Positions 31,847 to 41,862 of a DNA stretch of 64,000 bases are shown piece after piece (the stretch's first letter is position 1; every line of letters begins with the position of its first letter). A program made the translations under genes and the position numbers. The stretch is taken from assembly GCA_035708085.1 (NCBI GenBank), contig DASSTE010000035.1, positions 1 to 64,000 on the forward strand. The letters are read 5' to 3'. The stretch is from DASSBR01 sp035708085. GTDB taxonomy: Bacteria > Pseudomonadota > Gammaproteobacteria > Natronospirales > DASSBR01. The notes beneath the pieces are model-generated. The model did no database searches. It worked only from the letters and a program-made list of their open reading frames with translations, and was not told the DNA's origin.

Positions 31847-34800
31847 GCGATGCTGCTCCCTCGTTGCTGTTGTGCCGGGGCCGGAAGTCTGTGCTGCAAC
31901 AAATGGTTGCGCAGCGCCCATTGGCCTTCCGGCGGTACCTCGGCCAGAAATCGTACCTCACCGGCGGCGTGGCACGCGACCGGCAATCCGTCGCGATACA
32001 GTATCCGATTCCCCGCCAGCGCCGCGAGCCGGTCGCCCGGCAGGATAATGCCGACCAGGTTGAGCGGATCGGCGGCGGAGATCGAAACCAGCGCGCCGTC
32101 CGGCTTCTGCTTGCGCATATCGCGCAGCGCGCCGACCGCATCCGGCAGCGCAAATTGCTCGCCGCTCATGCCGGCGACAAAGCGGCCGCCGCGAATTTCC
32201 CCGCGCGCTTCGAGGCGCCGATAAACGTACAGCAATTCCCGCCACGGCGGCAGCGCCGTTTCGCGTTCGAGCAGCTTGCGGAACACAACGCCGTAGCGCA
32301 ACAACAGCGTCGCGGCGATGTGCTCGAGCGTCTCCGTGTCGAGCCGGCGGTCGTCGTCGAATTGAATTACCGGGCCGTGCGTCAGCGTCCAGCGGCCGGC
32401 GGTGTCGAGGCCGCCGATGCCGACGCGCCGCCGGCGGCCGCGCGGCGCTAGTCGCGGCCGCCGATGTGCCGGCTGTACGAGCGCGCGCAAGCCGGCGAAG
32501 GTATCGGCGGTCGCCAGTCCCCAGGCGGCGAGTTCGGACAGCGCTTCTTCGACCTGCGTGCGCAGCAGGCCCGTCGTTTCGACCAGGTCGCTGAAGAAGG
32601 AGGCGCCATCGTGTTGCAAGGCGGACGCCACCTGGCGCGCCGCGGCGGACAGTGGAATCGTCTCGATATCCGGCGCGGGAAACAGCGCCCGCCAGTGTCG
32701 GCGATGCGCGCGCGGCAACAGCGCGATCGGCGTTGCGCGCACCGGCGCCACCGCGCGTTTGGCCGTGATGCCCTGCGGATCCTCGCGCTGGGCGGCCTTC
32801 GGCGGCACGAGTCGCATCCAGGTGACCGCGCCGCTGGCGCAGAGCTGGTCGAGCATCACCGACAAATAGCCGCCCACCCGCGCCGGCAGGATATCGCGCT
32901 CCCACGCCGCGGCCGGAATCGAATAGCCTTCGAGTTGTTCGATTGCGGCGGCGAGCGCATCCGGGCCTTCGGCGCGCTCGTCGATGCCGTGCCAGCGGAA
33001 CAGGAAGCGCATGAAGTCGGCGGGGCTGACCGGCTCGATTTCCGCGCGCAGCTTTTTGAGCGTGTAGCGATGGATACGTGCGAGCAGGCGGCGGTCGCAC
33101 CATTCGACGGCGTCGGCTGACGTAAATCCGCCGCGTAATGCGAAGCCTTCGGCTTCGAGCGCGGAGACGGCGACATGGATTTCCGTTTCGGCCGCCGCCA
33201 GCGGGGCCGCCAGCGCCGCCGCCGTCACCGGGCCGAGCCCTTCGAGGCGGCTGCGGATGAGTTCGCGTAACGCGCTGGCGCGCTCGGCGGCAGCTTCGCC
33301 GGGGATGGCTTCAATTTCGGGATTGGCACTAGCTTCGGGCCATATTTGCCGGACCTCGGCGAGGCGTTCGGCGGCGACCCACAGCGGCGCGACTCCGGGC
33401 ACCCTCACCCCCAGCCCCTCGGCAACTGCTCCGGGCTTTGCCCTACCTCGTGCATCCATGCAGTCGTCTCCCGAGGGGAGAGGAGAGAAAACCGTCGCCC
33501 GGCCGGCTTCGCATAGTTCGTCGAACAGCGGCTGCCAGCTGCCGCGCCGACCCTCGTCCGCCGTCATGAATCCGAGCACCACCAGCGCGTCGTACAACTC
33601 GTCTGCGGTGCGTGCATCGGGCCAGGCTTCTTCGCGCACCCGCTCGATCGCGACGGGATCGAGGCTGCCGAGGTCGGCTGCGTCCGTCACGTCCATCAGG
33701 CCGCGCGACTGCACCGCCAGCGTGCGGCGTTCCTCGGCCGGCGCGTCATCGAGGAACGCGTACGGGCGCGCGTTCAGCACTTCCTGCGCGAGCGGCGACG
33801 GGCTCACCAGGTCGCGCGTGACGACCTTGATCTCGCCCCGCTCCAGCCGCGCGAGCAGCCGTTCAAGTCCCTCGACATCCATGACTTCGTGCAGGCAGTC
33901 ATCCATGGTCTGCTTGACCAGCGGATGATCCGGGATTTCACGCGCGCCGGCGGCAAGATTTTCGGCGCAGGCCAGCTGGTCCGGAAAGATCAGCGCCATC
34001 AGGTCTTCGGCGTCGCTGCGCTGGAACTGCGGCGGCATCCGCTTGCCGTTGCGCATGCGCTTGATCGCGAGCGCCGTCGTCGCATTCCAGCGCCAGTGCG
34101 TCGGGAACATCGGCGCGGCGAGCAGCGCCTGGCTCAGGACGTCGCGCGCGGTCTTGGCGTTGAGGTAGCGCGCCACGTCTTCAAGTTGAAAACTGTGAGT
34201 GGCGCCGAGCGACAGGACGATCGTGTCTTCGAGCGCGGCGGCCTGCAGCTCAAAGTTGAACTTGCGGCAGAAGCGCTTGCGCAACGCCAGGCCGAACGCC
34301 CGGTTGATGCGCGAACCGTACGGGGAATGAATCACCAGGTGCTGATCGCCGGCCTCGTCGAAGAAGCGCTCGAAGACCAGCGTCTCCTGCGTCGGCAGTG
34401 CCCCGAGCGCCGCGCGGGCGGCGGCGAGATAATCGATCAGTTGATCGGCCGCGGCTGGGGCAAGATTGAATTCATTACGCGCGCATTCGCGCGCACTATC
34501 AGTGCCTTCCGCAATAAGTGCGTCCGTTCGCGCACGCAAATCGGATACCGCCACCGACAATTCATCCGTCCGGCCAGGCGCCTCTCCGAACCAGAACGGG
34601 ATGTTGGGCGGCTGCCCCTTCGCATCCTCCACGTACACCTTGCCCTGCCCCACTTTCTGAATCCGGTACGAGGTATTGCCGAGTTGAAAGATATCGCCGG
34701 CAATGCTTTCGAACGCGAAATCCTCGTTGAGCGTGCCGACGCGCAAGCCTTCCGGGCTCAATACGACTTCATAATCGAACTGATCCGGGATCACACCGCC

Positions 34801-36372
34801 GTTCATCAGCGCGGTCATACGCGCGCTGCGACGCGGGCGGAGCATGCCGTTGACGACATCCCGGTGCAGATAGGCGCCGTGGCGGCCGCGGCGGGTCGAG
34901 TAGCCTTCGGCGAGCATCCTGACCACCGCGTCGAAATCCGCGCGCGGCAGCTCACGGTACGGCCACGCGCGCGTCAGCATCGCGAACAGATCGTCCTCGC
35001 GCCATTCCCCGTTGGCAACTTCGGCGACGATCTGCTGCGCGAGCACATCGCGGGGCGCGACCGGGATATGAATCCGATCCAGCTCGTCGCGCCGGACCGC
35101 CTCCAGCAGCGCCGCGCATTCGACCAGGTCGTCGCGACTCAACGGAAACAGACGCCCTTTGGGTGTGCGCCCGACACCGTGGCCGGAACGCCCCACTCGC
35201 TGCAGAAACGCGCCGATGGATCGCGGCGTGCCGAGCTGGCAGACGAGATCGACGTCGCCGATATCGATGCCGAGCTCCAGCGAGGCGGTGGCAATCAGCG
35301 CCTTGAGCTTGCCGTGCTTAAGGCGCTGCTCGGCGTCCAGCCGATGCTCTTTGGACAGGCTGCCATGATGGGCGGTCACCGCGTCCTCGCCCAGTCGTTC
35401 CGCCAGATGCCGCGCCGCGCGCTCCGCCAGCCGGCGGGTGTTGACGAAGATCAGCGTGGTGCGGTGCGCACCGATCAGCTCGGCGACGCGATCATAAATT
35501 TCGGTCCAGACTTCGTTCGCCATTACCGTCGACAGCGGCGAGCGCGGCACTTCGAGCGCCAGATCGCGCTCGCGCACGTGGCCGGTATCGACGATGCGGC
35601 ACGGCTCGCCGCCGGTAAGGAACTGCGCCATCGTCTCGATCGGCTTTTGCGTCGCCGAGAGCCCCACGCGCACCGGCGGCTTGCCGCACAACGCGCTCAG
35701 TCGTTCGAGCGACAACGCCAGATGCGCGCCGCGCTTGTTACCGGCGAGCGCATGGATTTCGTCGACGATGACGGTGCGTACAGTCGCGAGCATTCGGCGA
35801 CCGGACTCTGAGGTCAATAGCAGGTACAGCGACTCCGGCGTGGTGACCACGATGTGGGGTGGCTTGCGCGCCATCTTCGCGCGTTCGCTGGATGGCGTGT
35901 CGCCGGTGCGGACCCAGGCGCGGATTTCCAGGCTCCCCTCGCCCTCCGGGAGAGGAGTCTGGGGTGAGGGTTCGGACTTCGTCAACGTCCGGTGGAGCGA
36001 AGTGCTGTTGCCACCGGGCACTCTCACCCCGGCCCTCTCCCGAAGGGAGAGGGCGCAAGAGTCGAGCTCGGCGCGAATACCTTCCAATGGCGCTTCGAGA
36101 TTGGCACGAATGTCATTCGACAGCGCCTTCAGCGGCGAGACGTACAGCACCCGCGTCTCGGCCGGCAGCTCGTGCTCCAGCCCCTCGCGCACCAGGTCGT
36201 CGATCGCCGCGAGGAACGCCGCCAAGGTCTTGCCGGACCCGGTCGGCGCGGCGATCAGCGTGTGGCCGTGCGCCTTGATCGCCGGCCACGCTTCGGCCTG
36301 CGCCGGCGTCGGTTGGCCGAACGTTCGCTTGAACCAGGCGGCAGTGGCGGGATGGAAAAAGTTCAGGCTCAT
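31843..36372 (-). CDS. lhr: Lhr-type ATP-dependent helicase with two in-frame repeat-derived insertions
   Basis: A 1509-residue superfamily 2 helicase. Motif I is APTGSGKTLAAF (about 42-53), motif II VDEIHAL, motif III SATQKPIE and motif VI QRVGRSGHG. Winged-helix and long C-terminal domains complete the Lhr architecture, as in the about 1540-residue E. coli protein. Lhr enzymes unwind RNA:DNA hybrids and act in DNA repair. Residues about 105-147 are foreign to the family and are encoded by a palindromic repeat. Residues about 961-991 are encoded by another. Both keep the frame open. The first lies between conserved helicase motifs, so folding around it must be tolerated. It is followed by the DUF929 gene. 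Confidence 0.88.
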   Translation of the reverse strand: MSLNFFHPATAAWFKRTFGQPTPAQAEAWPAIKAHGHTLIAAPTGSGKTLAAFLAAIDDLVREGLEHELPAETRVLYVSPLKALSNDIRANLEAPLEGIRAELDSCALSLRERAGVRVPGGNSTSLHRTLTKSEPSPQTPLPEGEGSLEIRAWVRTGDTPSSERAKMARKPPHIVVTTPESLYLLLTSESGRRMLATVRTVIVDEIHALAGNKRGAHLALSLERLSALCGKPPVRVGLSATQKPIETMAQFLTGGEPCRIVDTGHVRERDLALEVPRSPLSTVMANEVWTEIYDRVAELIGAHRTTLIFVNTRRLAERAARHLAERLGEDAVTAHHGSLSKEHRLDAEQRLKHGKLKALIATASLELGIDIGDVDLVCQLGTPRSIGAFLQRVGRSGHGVGRTPKGRLFPLSRDDLVECAALLEAVRRDELDRIHIPVAPRDVLAQQIVAEVANGEWREDDLFAMLTRAWPYRELPRADFDAVVRMLAEGYSTRRGRHGAYLHRDVVNGMLRPRRSARMTALMNGGVIPDQFDYEVVLSPEGLRVGTLNEDFAFESIAGDIFQLGNTSYRIQKVGQGKVYVEDAKGQPPNIPFWFGEAPGRTDELSVAVSDLRARTDALIAEGTDSARECARNEFNLAPAAADQLIDYLAAARAALGALPTQETLVFERFFDEAGDQHLVIHSPYGSRINRAFGLALRKRFCRKFNFELQAAALEDTIVLSLGATHSFQLEDVARYLNAKTARDVLSQALLAAPMFPTHWRWNATTALAIKRMRNGKRMPPQFQRSDAEDLMALIFPDQLACAENLAAGAREIPDHPLVKQTMDDCLHEVMDVEGLERLLARLERGEIKVVTRDLVSPSPLAQEVLNARPYAFLDDAPAEERRTLAVQSRGLMDVTDAADLGSLDPVAIERVREEAWPDARTADELYDALVVLGFMTADEGRRGSWQPLFDELCEAGRATVFSPLPSGDDCMDARGRAKPGAVAEGLGVRVPGVAPLWVAAERLAEVRQIWPEASANPEIEAIPGEAAAERASALRELIRSRLEGLGPVTAAALAAPLAAAETEIHVAVSALEAEGFALRGGFTSADAVEWCDRRLLARIHRYTLKKLRAEIEPVSPADFMRFLFRWHGIDERAEGPDALAAAIEQLEGYSIPAAAWERDILPARVGGYLSVMLDQLCASGAVTWMRLVPPKAAQREDPQGITAKRAVAPVRATPIALLPRAHRRHWRALFPAPDIETIPLSAAARQVASALQHDGASFFSDLVETTGLLRTQVEEALSELAAWGLATADTFAGLRALVQPAHRRPRLAPRGRRRRVGIGGLDTAGRWTLTHGPVIQFDDDRRLDTETLEHIAATLLLRYGVVFRKLLERETALPPWRELLYVYRRLEARGEIRGGRFVAGMSGEQFALPDAVGALRDMRKQKPDGALVSISAADPLNLVGIILPGDRLAALAGNRILYRDGLPVACHAAGEVRFLAEVPPEGQWALRNHLLQHRLPAPAQQQRGSSIA
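33400..33492. repeat. Palindromic repeat inside lhr (second insertion)
   Basis: CCCTCACCCCCAGCCCCTC at the left and TCTCCCGAGGGGAGAGGAG at the right frame a middle with GGCAACTGCTCCGGG and GCATCCATGCAG words. These words are typical of dispersed Xanthomonadales-type repeats. It encodes about residues 961-991 of the helicase (VFSPLPSGDDCMDARGRAKP...), a stretch unlike Lhr proteins, with no stop in the coding frame. Confidence 0.7.
35934..36062. repeat. Composite palindromic repeat, type B, inserted in lhr (first insertion)
   Basis: The right end is a perfect hairpin CCCTCTCCC-GAA-GGGAGAGGG (36033-36053) preceded by CTCTCACCCC. The left end is CTCCCCTCGCCCTCCGGGAG followed by TGGGGTGAGGG. The ends face each other across about 50 bp, the same layout as at 18109-18193. 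The element is about 129 bases, a multiple of three, and is translated as residues about 105-147 of the helicase. Confidence 0.8.
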
Positions 36373-36403
36373 GACCCTATTCTAATAGAGGCAGGGCATC
36401 GGC

Positions 36404-36706
36404 CTAAGAGGAGTCGGCTTCCTCGGATGCCGCCCGAACATACTGGCGTTCGCCGGTGGCGGGGTTGTAGCGTACTTCCGTCAGCTTGCCAGTCCCCGGG
36501 TCGATAAAGCGCTCGCCGGTGGGCTGCCAGTCGCCGCGGCTGCTGACGTTCTTCCGGTAGCGCCAGCGCTCGAACACGAGGGCCAGTGTCAGGAGGGCGC
36601 CTTCGGCAAGCACGTACGCGCCGATCGCGACGAGTCCGCTTAGCAGCAGGGCGATGCCGGCGAAGATCGACGCAATGCCGATCGCGATCAAGGTTTTGCG
36701 AAACAT
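36404..36706 (-). CDS. Small membrane protein of unknown function
   Basis: A 100-residue protein with two membrane helices (about 5-26 and 28-46). A charged cytoplasmic-type tail follows with the phrase FIDPGTGKLTEVRYNPATGERQYV, an Asp/Gly/Thr pattern repeated in PGTGK and PATGE. It follows the YbjQ-like gene with a 1-base gap and ends 32 bp before lhr, so it is likely co-transcribed with the YbjQ gene. I do not recognise a family. Confidence 0.65.
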   Translation of the reverse strand: MFRKTLIAIGIASIFAGIALLLSGLVAIGAYVLAEGALLTLALVFERWRYRKNVSSRGDWQPTGERFIDPGTGKLTEVRYNPATGERQYVRAASEEADSS

Positions 36707-36707
36707 G

Positions 36708-37037
36708 TCAGCTTGACGACTCGGGCTCCAGGACCACAGCGGTGCCGTAGGCGACGATCTCGCTCATCGTCTGGCCGATTTCGGATGAGTCGAAGCGCAT
36801 CGCGATGATGCCGTTCGCACCCATCGCCGTTGCATTTTCGACCATGCGGTCGAGGGCGTGGCGGCGCGCCTCTTCCAGCATCTGTGTGTATTCGGTGATT
36901 TCGCCGCCGACCAGCGAGCGCAAGCCGGCCATGACGTTACCGCCCAGGCCGCGGCTGCGCACCACGACGCCGAACACCTGCCCCTTCACTTCCCGCACCC
37001 GATGCCGGGCGATTGTATCGCTCGTTGCGACAATCAT
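36708..37037 (-). CDS. YbjQ/UPF0145 family protein
   Basis: A 109-residue protein of the YbjQ family (sometimes called heavy-metal-binding domain). Conserved features are MIVATSDTIARHRVREVKGQVFG, VRSRGLGGNVMAGLRSLVGGEITEYTQMLEEARRHALDRM and ANGIIAMRFDSSEI followed by EIVAYGTAVVL. The family forms pentameric rings; its role is not settled. It is upstream of and adjacent to the small membrane-protein gene. Confidence 0.88.
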   Translation of the reverse strand: MIVATSDTIARHRVREVKGQVFGVVVRSRGLGGNVMAGLRSLVGGEITEYTQMLEEARRHALDRMVENATAMGANGIIAMRFDSSEIGQTMSEIVAYGTAVVLEPESSS

Positions 37038-37081
37038 TGTTTGCTCCCATGATGAAGGCCCGCTCCATCATAGGCCGATTC

Positions 37082-39490
<2,409 letters not shown>

Positions 39491-39510
39491 GATTCATTGA
39501 TCCTTCAAGG

Positions 39511-39912
39511 TCAAACCTGTTGCAAGGCGATGTAAAGGCAGCCGTCGAGCGACTCTTTACGAGCGATTTCGAAGCGGCCGGCGGGCAAGGGGATGTGGCG
39601 CTCGAAGTGGCCGTGCGGAATTTCGAGGCGGCGGAACACGCCTTCGTGGCTTTCCAACGGCAGGCGGCGCTCGCCGCTGATGGTCAGCGTGTCGTCGTCG
39701 AGCCGGGTTTCGACCTGATCGGCCGCGACGCCCGGCAGCGCGGCCAGAATCCAGAGCGTGCGCCCGGTCTGGTAGATGTCGATCGGCGGCTCCCACAACG
39801 GTCTGCGAGCGCGGACGACCGGGCGGAAAAATTGCCGCTGCAGGTGCTCGGCGCGCGCCAGCATTTCGCAGGCCTCGGCCCACATGCGGCTTTCCAGATC
39901 TCGCGAGTCCAT
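39511..39912 (-). CDS. Hsp20/alpha-crystallin family small heat-shock protein
   Basis: A 133-residue chaperone with the alpha-crystallin beta sandwich from about residue 40 (PPIDIYQTGRTLWILAALPGVAADQVETRLDDDTLTISGERRL) and the signature FRRLEIPHGHFERHIPLP. The usual C-terminal I-x-I/V anchor is weak (LYIALQQV). It holds unfolding proteins during stress, probably as an oligomer. It is directly upstream of lon on the same strand. Confidence 0.92.
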   Translation of the reverse strand: MDSRDLESRMWAEACEMLARAEHLQRQFFRPVVRARRPLWEPPIDIYQTGRTLWILAALPGVAADQVETRLDDDTLTISGERRLPLESHEGVFRRLEIPHGHFERHIPLPAGRFEIARKESLDGCLYIALQQV

Positions 39913-39978
39913 GCGATTACCTCAGATTAGCGGTTACCTTTAAGATTAGGGCGTCCGGGCTGGAATTCAAATCAGTGC

Positions 39979-40088
39979 CTAGTCGCTAGTCGCTAGTCGC
40001 TAGTCGCTAGTCGCTAGTCGCTAGGACTGAGTGAAGAGAGCAATTTGTTTTCTTCGCACGCAGTCGTGGCGACTCAGTCCTGGCGACT
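39979..40088. repeat. CTAGTCG heptamer array plus hairpin (locus 1)
   Basis: Six exact tandem CTAGTCG units (39979-40020) run into CTAGGACTGAGTGAAGAG. About 55 bases later comes ACTCAGTCCTGGCGACT (40072-40088), the reverse complement of 40016-40032 with one mismatch. The element thus has a heptamer array and a long hairpin. Related copies are at 41792-41860 and 63048-63125. It lies between the Hsp20 gene and the divergent Omp85-family gene. Confidence 0.9.
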
Positions 40089-40113
40089 TTTCTTCCTGTT
40101 AGACTAGCGCCCC

Positions 40114-41787
40114 ATGCGTGCCGCTCCCATCGTCGTTGTCACAACTTTGTTTGTTGCGGCAAGCTTTGCGGGTGCGCGCGCGGCGCAAAATTGCCCCGTT
40201 CCGCCCGCCAATCATCCTTCGGCGCGCTGGCGCAACCAATACGTCTGGCGCGCCCTCGCCAGGCGTCACTACACGATCGGGCAGATCCGCATTCATGTCG
40301 CGCAGGTTTACGATCTCAACAAGCCCGGGGAGGACGCGTGGTATTCGCGACTGGCCGATGCGCTGCATATCAAGACGCGCCCCGGCGTGGTGCGCGATCA
40401 ACTGCTGTTCCAGTCGGGCGATCCGGTTCGGGCGCCGCTGATTTACCAGACGGAGCGGCGGCTGCGCAGCTACAAGTTTCTGCGCAAGGCGGATATTGTG
40501 CCGGTCGCGTGTCACGACGGACGCGTCGATGTGGATGTGAATGTCAAAGACTCGTGGACGTTGAAGCCAGAGGTCGCCTACGAGCGGATCGGCGGGCAGA
40601 ACATCGTCAGCTTCCAGCTTAAGGACGAGAATCTGTTCGGCCTCGGCAAGACTATTGCGCTCGGCCATATTCACGGCACGCAGCGCGACGAGAATTACGC
40701 GAGCTATTTCGATCCGGCGCTGGCCGGTTCGCGCTGGCAACTGCTGGCAAGCGCGTCGAATTTGAGCGACGGCTACGGCCGCCAGTTGTCGATTAACCGG
40801 CCGTTCTTTGCCGACGCGACGGCCTGGTCCGGCGGCGCAAGCTTTCTGACACAGCAGGCTGATGTCAATTTCTATAATGACGGCAAGCAGGCCTGGGTTG
40901 CATCGGATCAGACACGACAGGTGTCGCTGTCCTGGCAGCACCTGGTTGCATGGGACGGTGTCAGCGGCTTGCGCGCCGGGGTGCGCTACATCGACGAAGC
41001 CTGGCGTTACGGTCCGCTGATTCCGCGCGCGCCGAGGCTGCGCCCGCGGCCGACGTTGCCGGACCGGCAATTTCGCGGCTTGCAGGGCACGCTCAATTTT
41101 TTTCAGGACCGCTACGCGACGTTTTACAACATGGCGCAGATCGGCAGGGCGGAGGACTACAACCTCGGCTGGACCGCGTCTGCCGCAGCCGGTTTCTTTC
41201 CCACCTCGTTCGGCAGCAGCAGCGATGCGTGGATCGGCGGGCTTGGCGCCACCTACGGGACGCGGCTGCCGTGGGATGGTGCCGTCTTCGTAAGTGCCGG
41301 CGTCGGTGGCCGGCATGCACGCGGCGCGTGGCGCGGCAGTTACGGCGATCTCGGCGCGACCTGGTACGACCAGACCTTCGACCGGCAGACGCTGGTCGCG
41401 CATGTGACGGCCGACTGGCAACTACGGCCCGACCCGGAAGACCAGCTTTATCTCGGCGGCCTCGCCGGGCTGCGCGGTTACCCGAACTACTTTCGCGCCG
41501 GCGACCGCCGCTGGACGCTGACGCTGGAAGATCGCATCTTCACCACGACGACGTTCGTGAATACCTTCAAGCTCGGCTATGTCGCTTTCCTCGACGCCGG
41601 GCGGATCGACCAGCCGGGCGGCCAAGGCTGGAGCCGCATATTCAGCGATGTCGGCGGCGGATTGCGCTTCGGCAATGCGCGGGGCGCGTTCGACAATGTG
41701 ATTTATCTGACGGTGGCGGTGCCGCTGGTGCGGACGACGGAAACTTCGCGGTACCAGATTGTGATTGGAGATATCGTCAACTTTTGA
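40114..41787 (+). CDS. Omp85/BamA-superfamily outer-membrane protein
   Basis: A 557-residue exported protein (signal MRAAPIVVVTTLFVAASFAGARAA). An N-terminal POTRA-like region (YTIGQIRIHVAQVYDLN...RRLRSYKFLRKADIVPV...VDVDVNVKDSW) is followed by a 16-strand-type barrel. The Omp85 hallmark loop GLRGYPNYF is present, and the C-terminal strand ends in F (YQIVIGDIVNF). With one or two POTRA units it is smaller than BamA and may be a TamA-like or specialised translocon. It is bracketed on both sides by CTAGTCG repeat elements within 30 bp. No obvious operon partner is present. Confidence 0.85.
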   Translation: MRAAPIVVVTTLFVAASFAGARAAQNCPVPPANHPSARWRNQYVWRALARRHYTIGQIRIHVAQVYDLNKPGEDAWYSRLADALHIKTRPGVVRDQLLFQSGDPVRAPLIYQTERRLRSYKFLRKADIVPVACHDGRVDVDVNVKDSWTLKPEVAYERIGGQNIVSFQLKDENLFGLGKTIALGHIHGTQRDENYASYFDPALAGSRWQLLASASNLSDGYGRQLSINRPFFADATAWSGGASFLTQQADVNFYNDGKQAWVASDQTRQVSLSWQHLVAWDGVSGLRAGVRYIDEAWRYGPLIPRAPRLRPRPTLPDRQFRGLQGTLNFFQDRYATFYNMAQIGRAEDYNLGWTASAAAGFFPTSFGSSSDAWIGGLGATYGTRLPWDGAVFVSAGVGGRHARGAWRGSYGDLGATWYDQTFDRQTLVAHVTADWQLRPDPEDQLYLGGLAGLRGYPNYFRAGDRRWTLTLEDRIFTTTTFVNTFKLGYVAFLDAGRIDQPGGQGWSRIFSDVGGGLRFGNARGAFDNVIYLTVAVPLVRTTETSRYQIVIGDIVNF

Positions 41788-41791
41788 AAAA

Positions 41792-41860
41792 AGTCGCTAG
41801 TCGCTAGTCGCTAGTCGCTAGTCGCTAGTCACTAGTTCAGTCCTGGCGACTCAGTCCTGG
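41792..41860. repeat. CTAGTCG heptamer array (locus 2, lacking one hairpin arm)
   Basis: It starts 5 bp after the Omp85-family stop codon: four exact CTAGTCG units (41797-41824), a variant CTAGTCA, then CTAGTTCAGTCCTGGCGACTCAGTCCTGGCG. The left hairpin arm seen at locus 1 is missing, so this is a shortened copy in the same orientation. It ends 3 bp before the stop codon of the convergent antiporter gene. Confidence 0.9.
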
Positions 41861-41862
41861 CG

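Noticed and set aside
33889..35811. 640-codon plus-strand frame opposite lhr
   Set aside because: The minus strand carries all helicase motifs. The plus product is low-complexity and Arg/Gln-rich, so it is a shadow.
39979..40025. CRISPR array
   Set aside because: Units are 7-bp tandem repeats without spacers and no cas genes are near.
40089..41791. Composite transposon around the Omp85-family gene
   Set aside because: The flanking elements are short repeats without transposase or target-site duplication, so only a cassette-like arrangement can be claimed.
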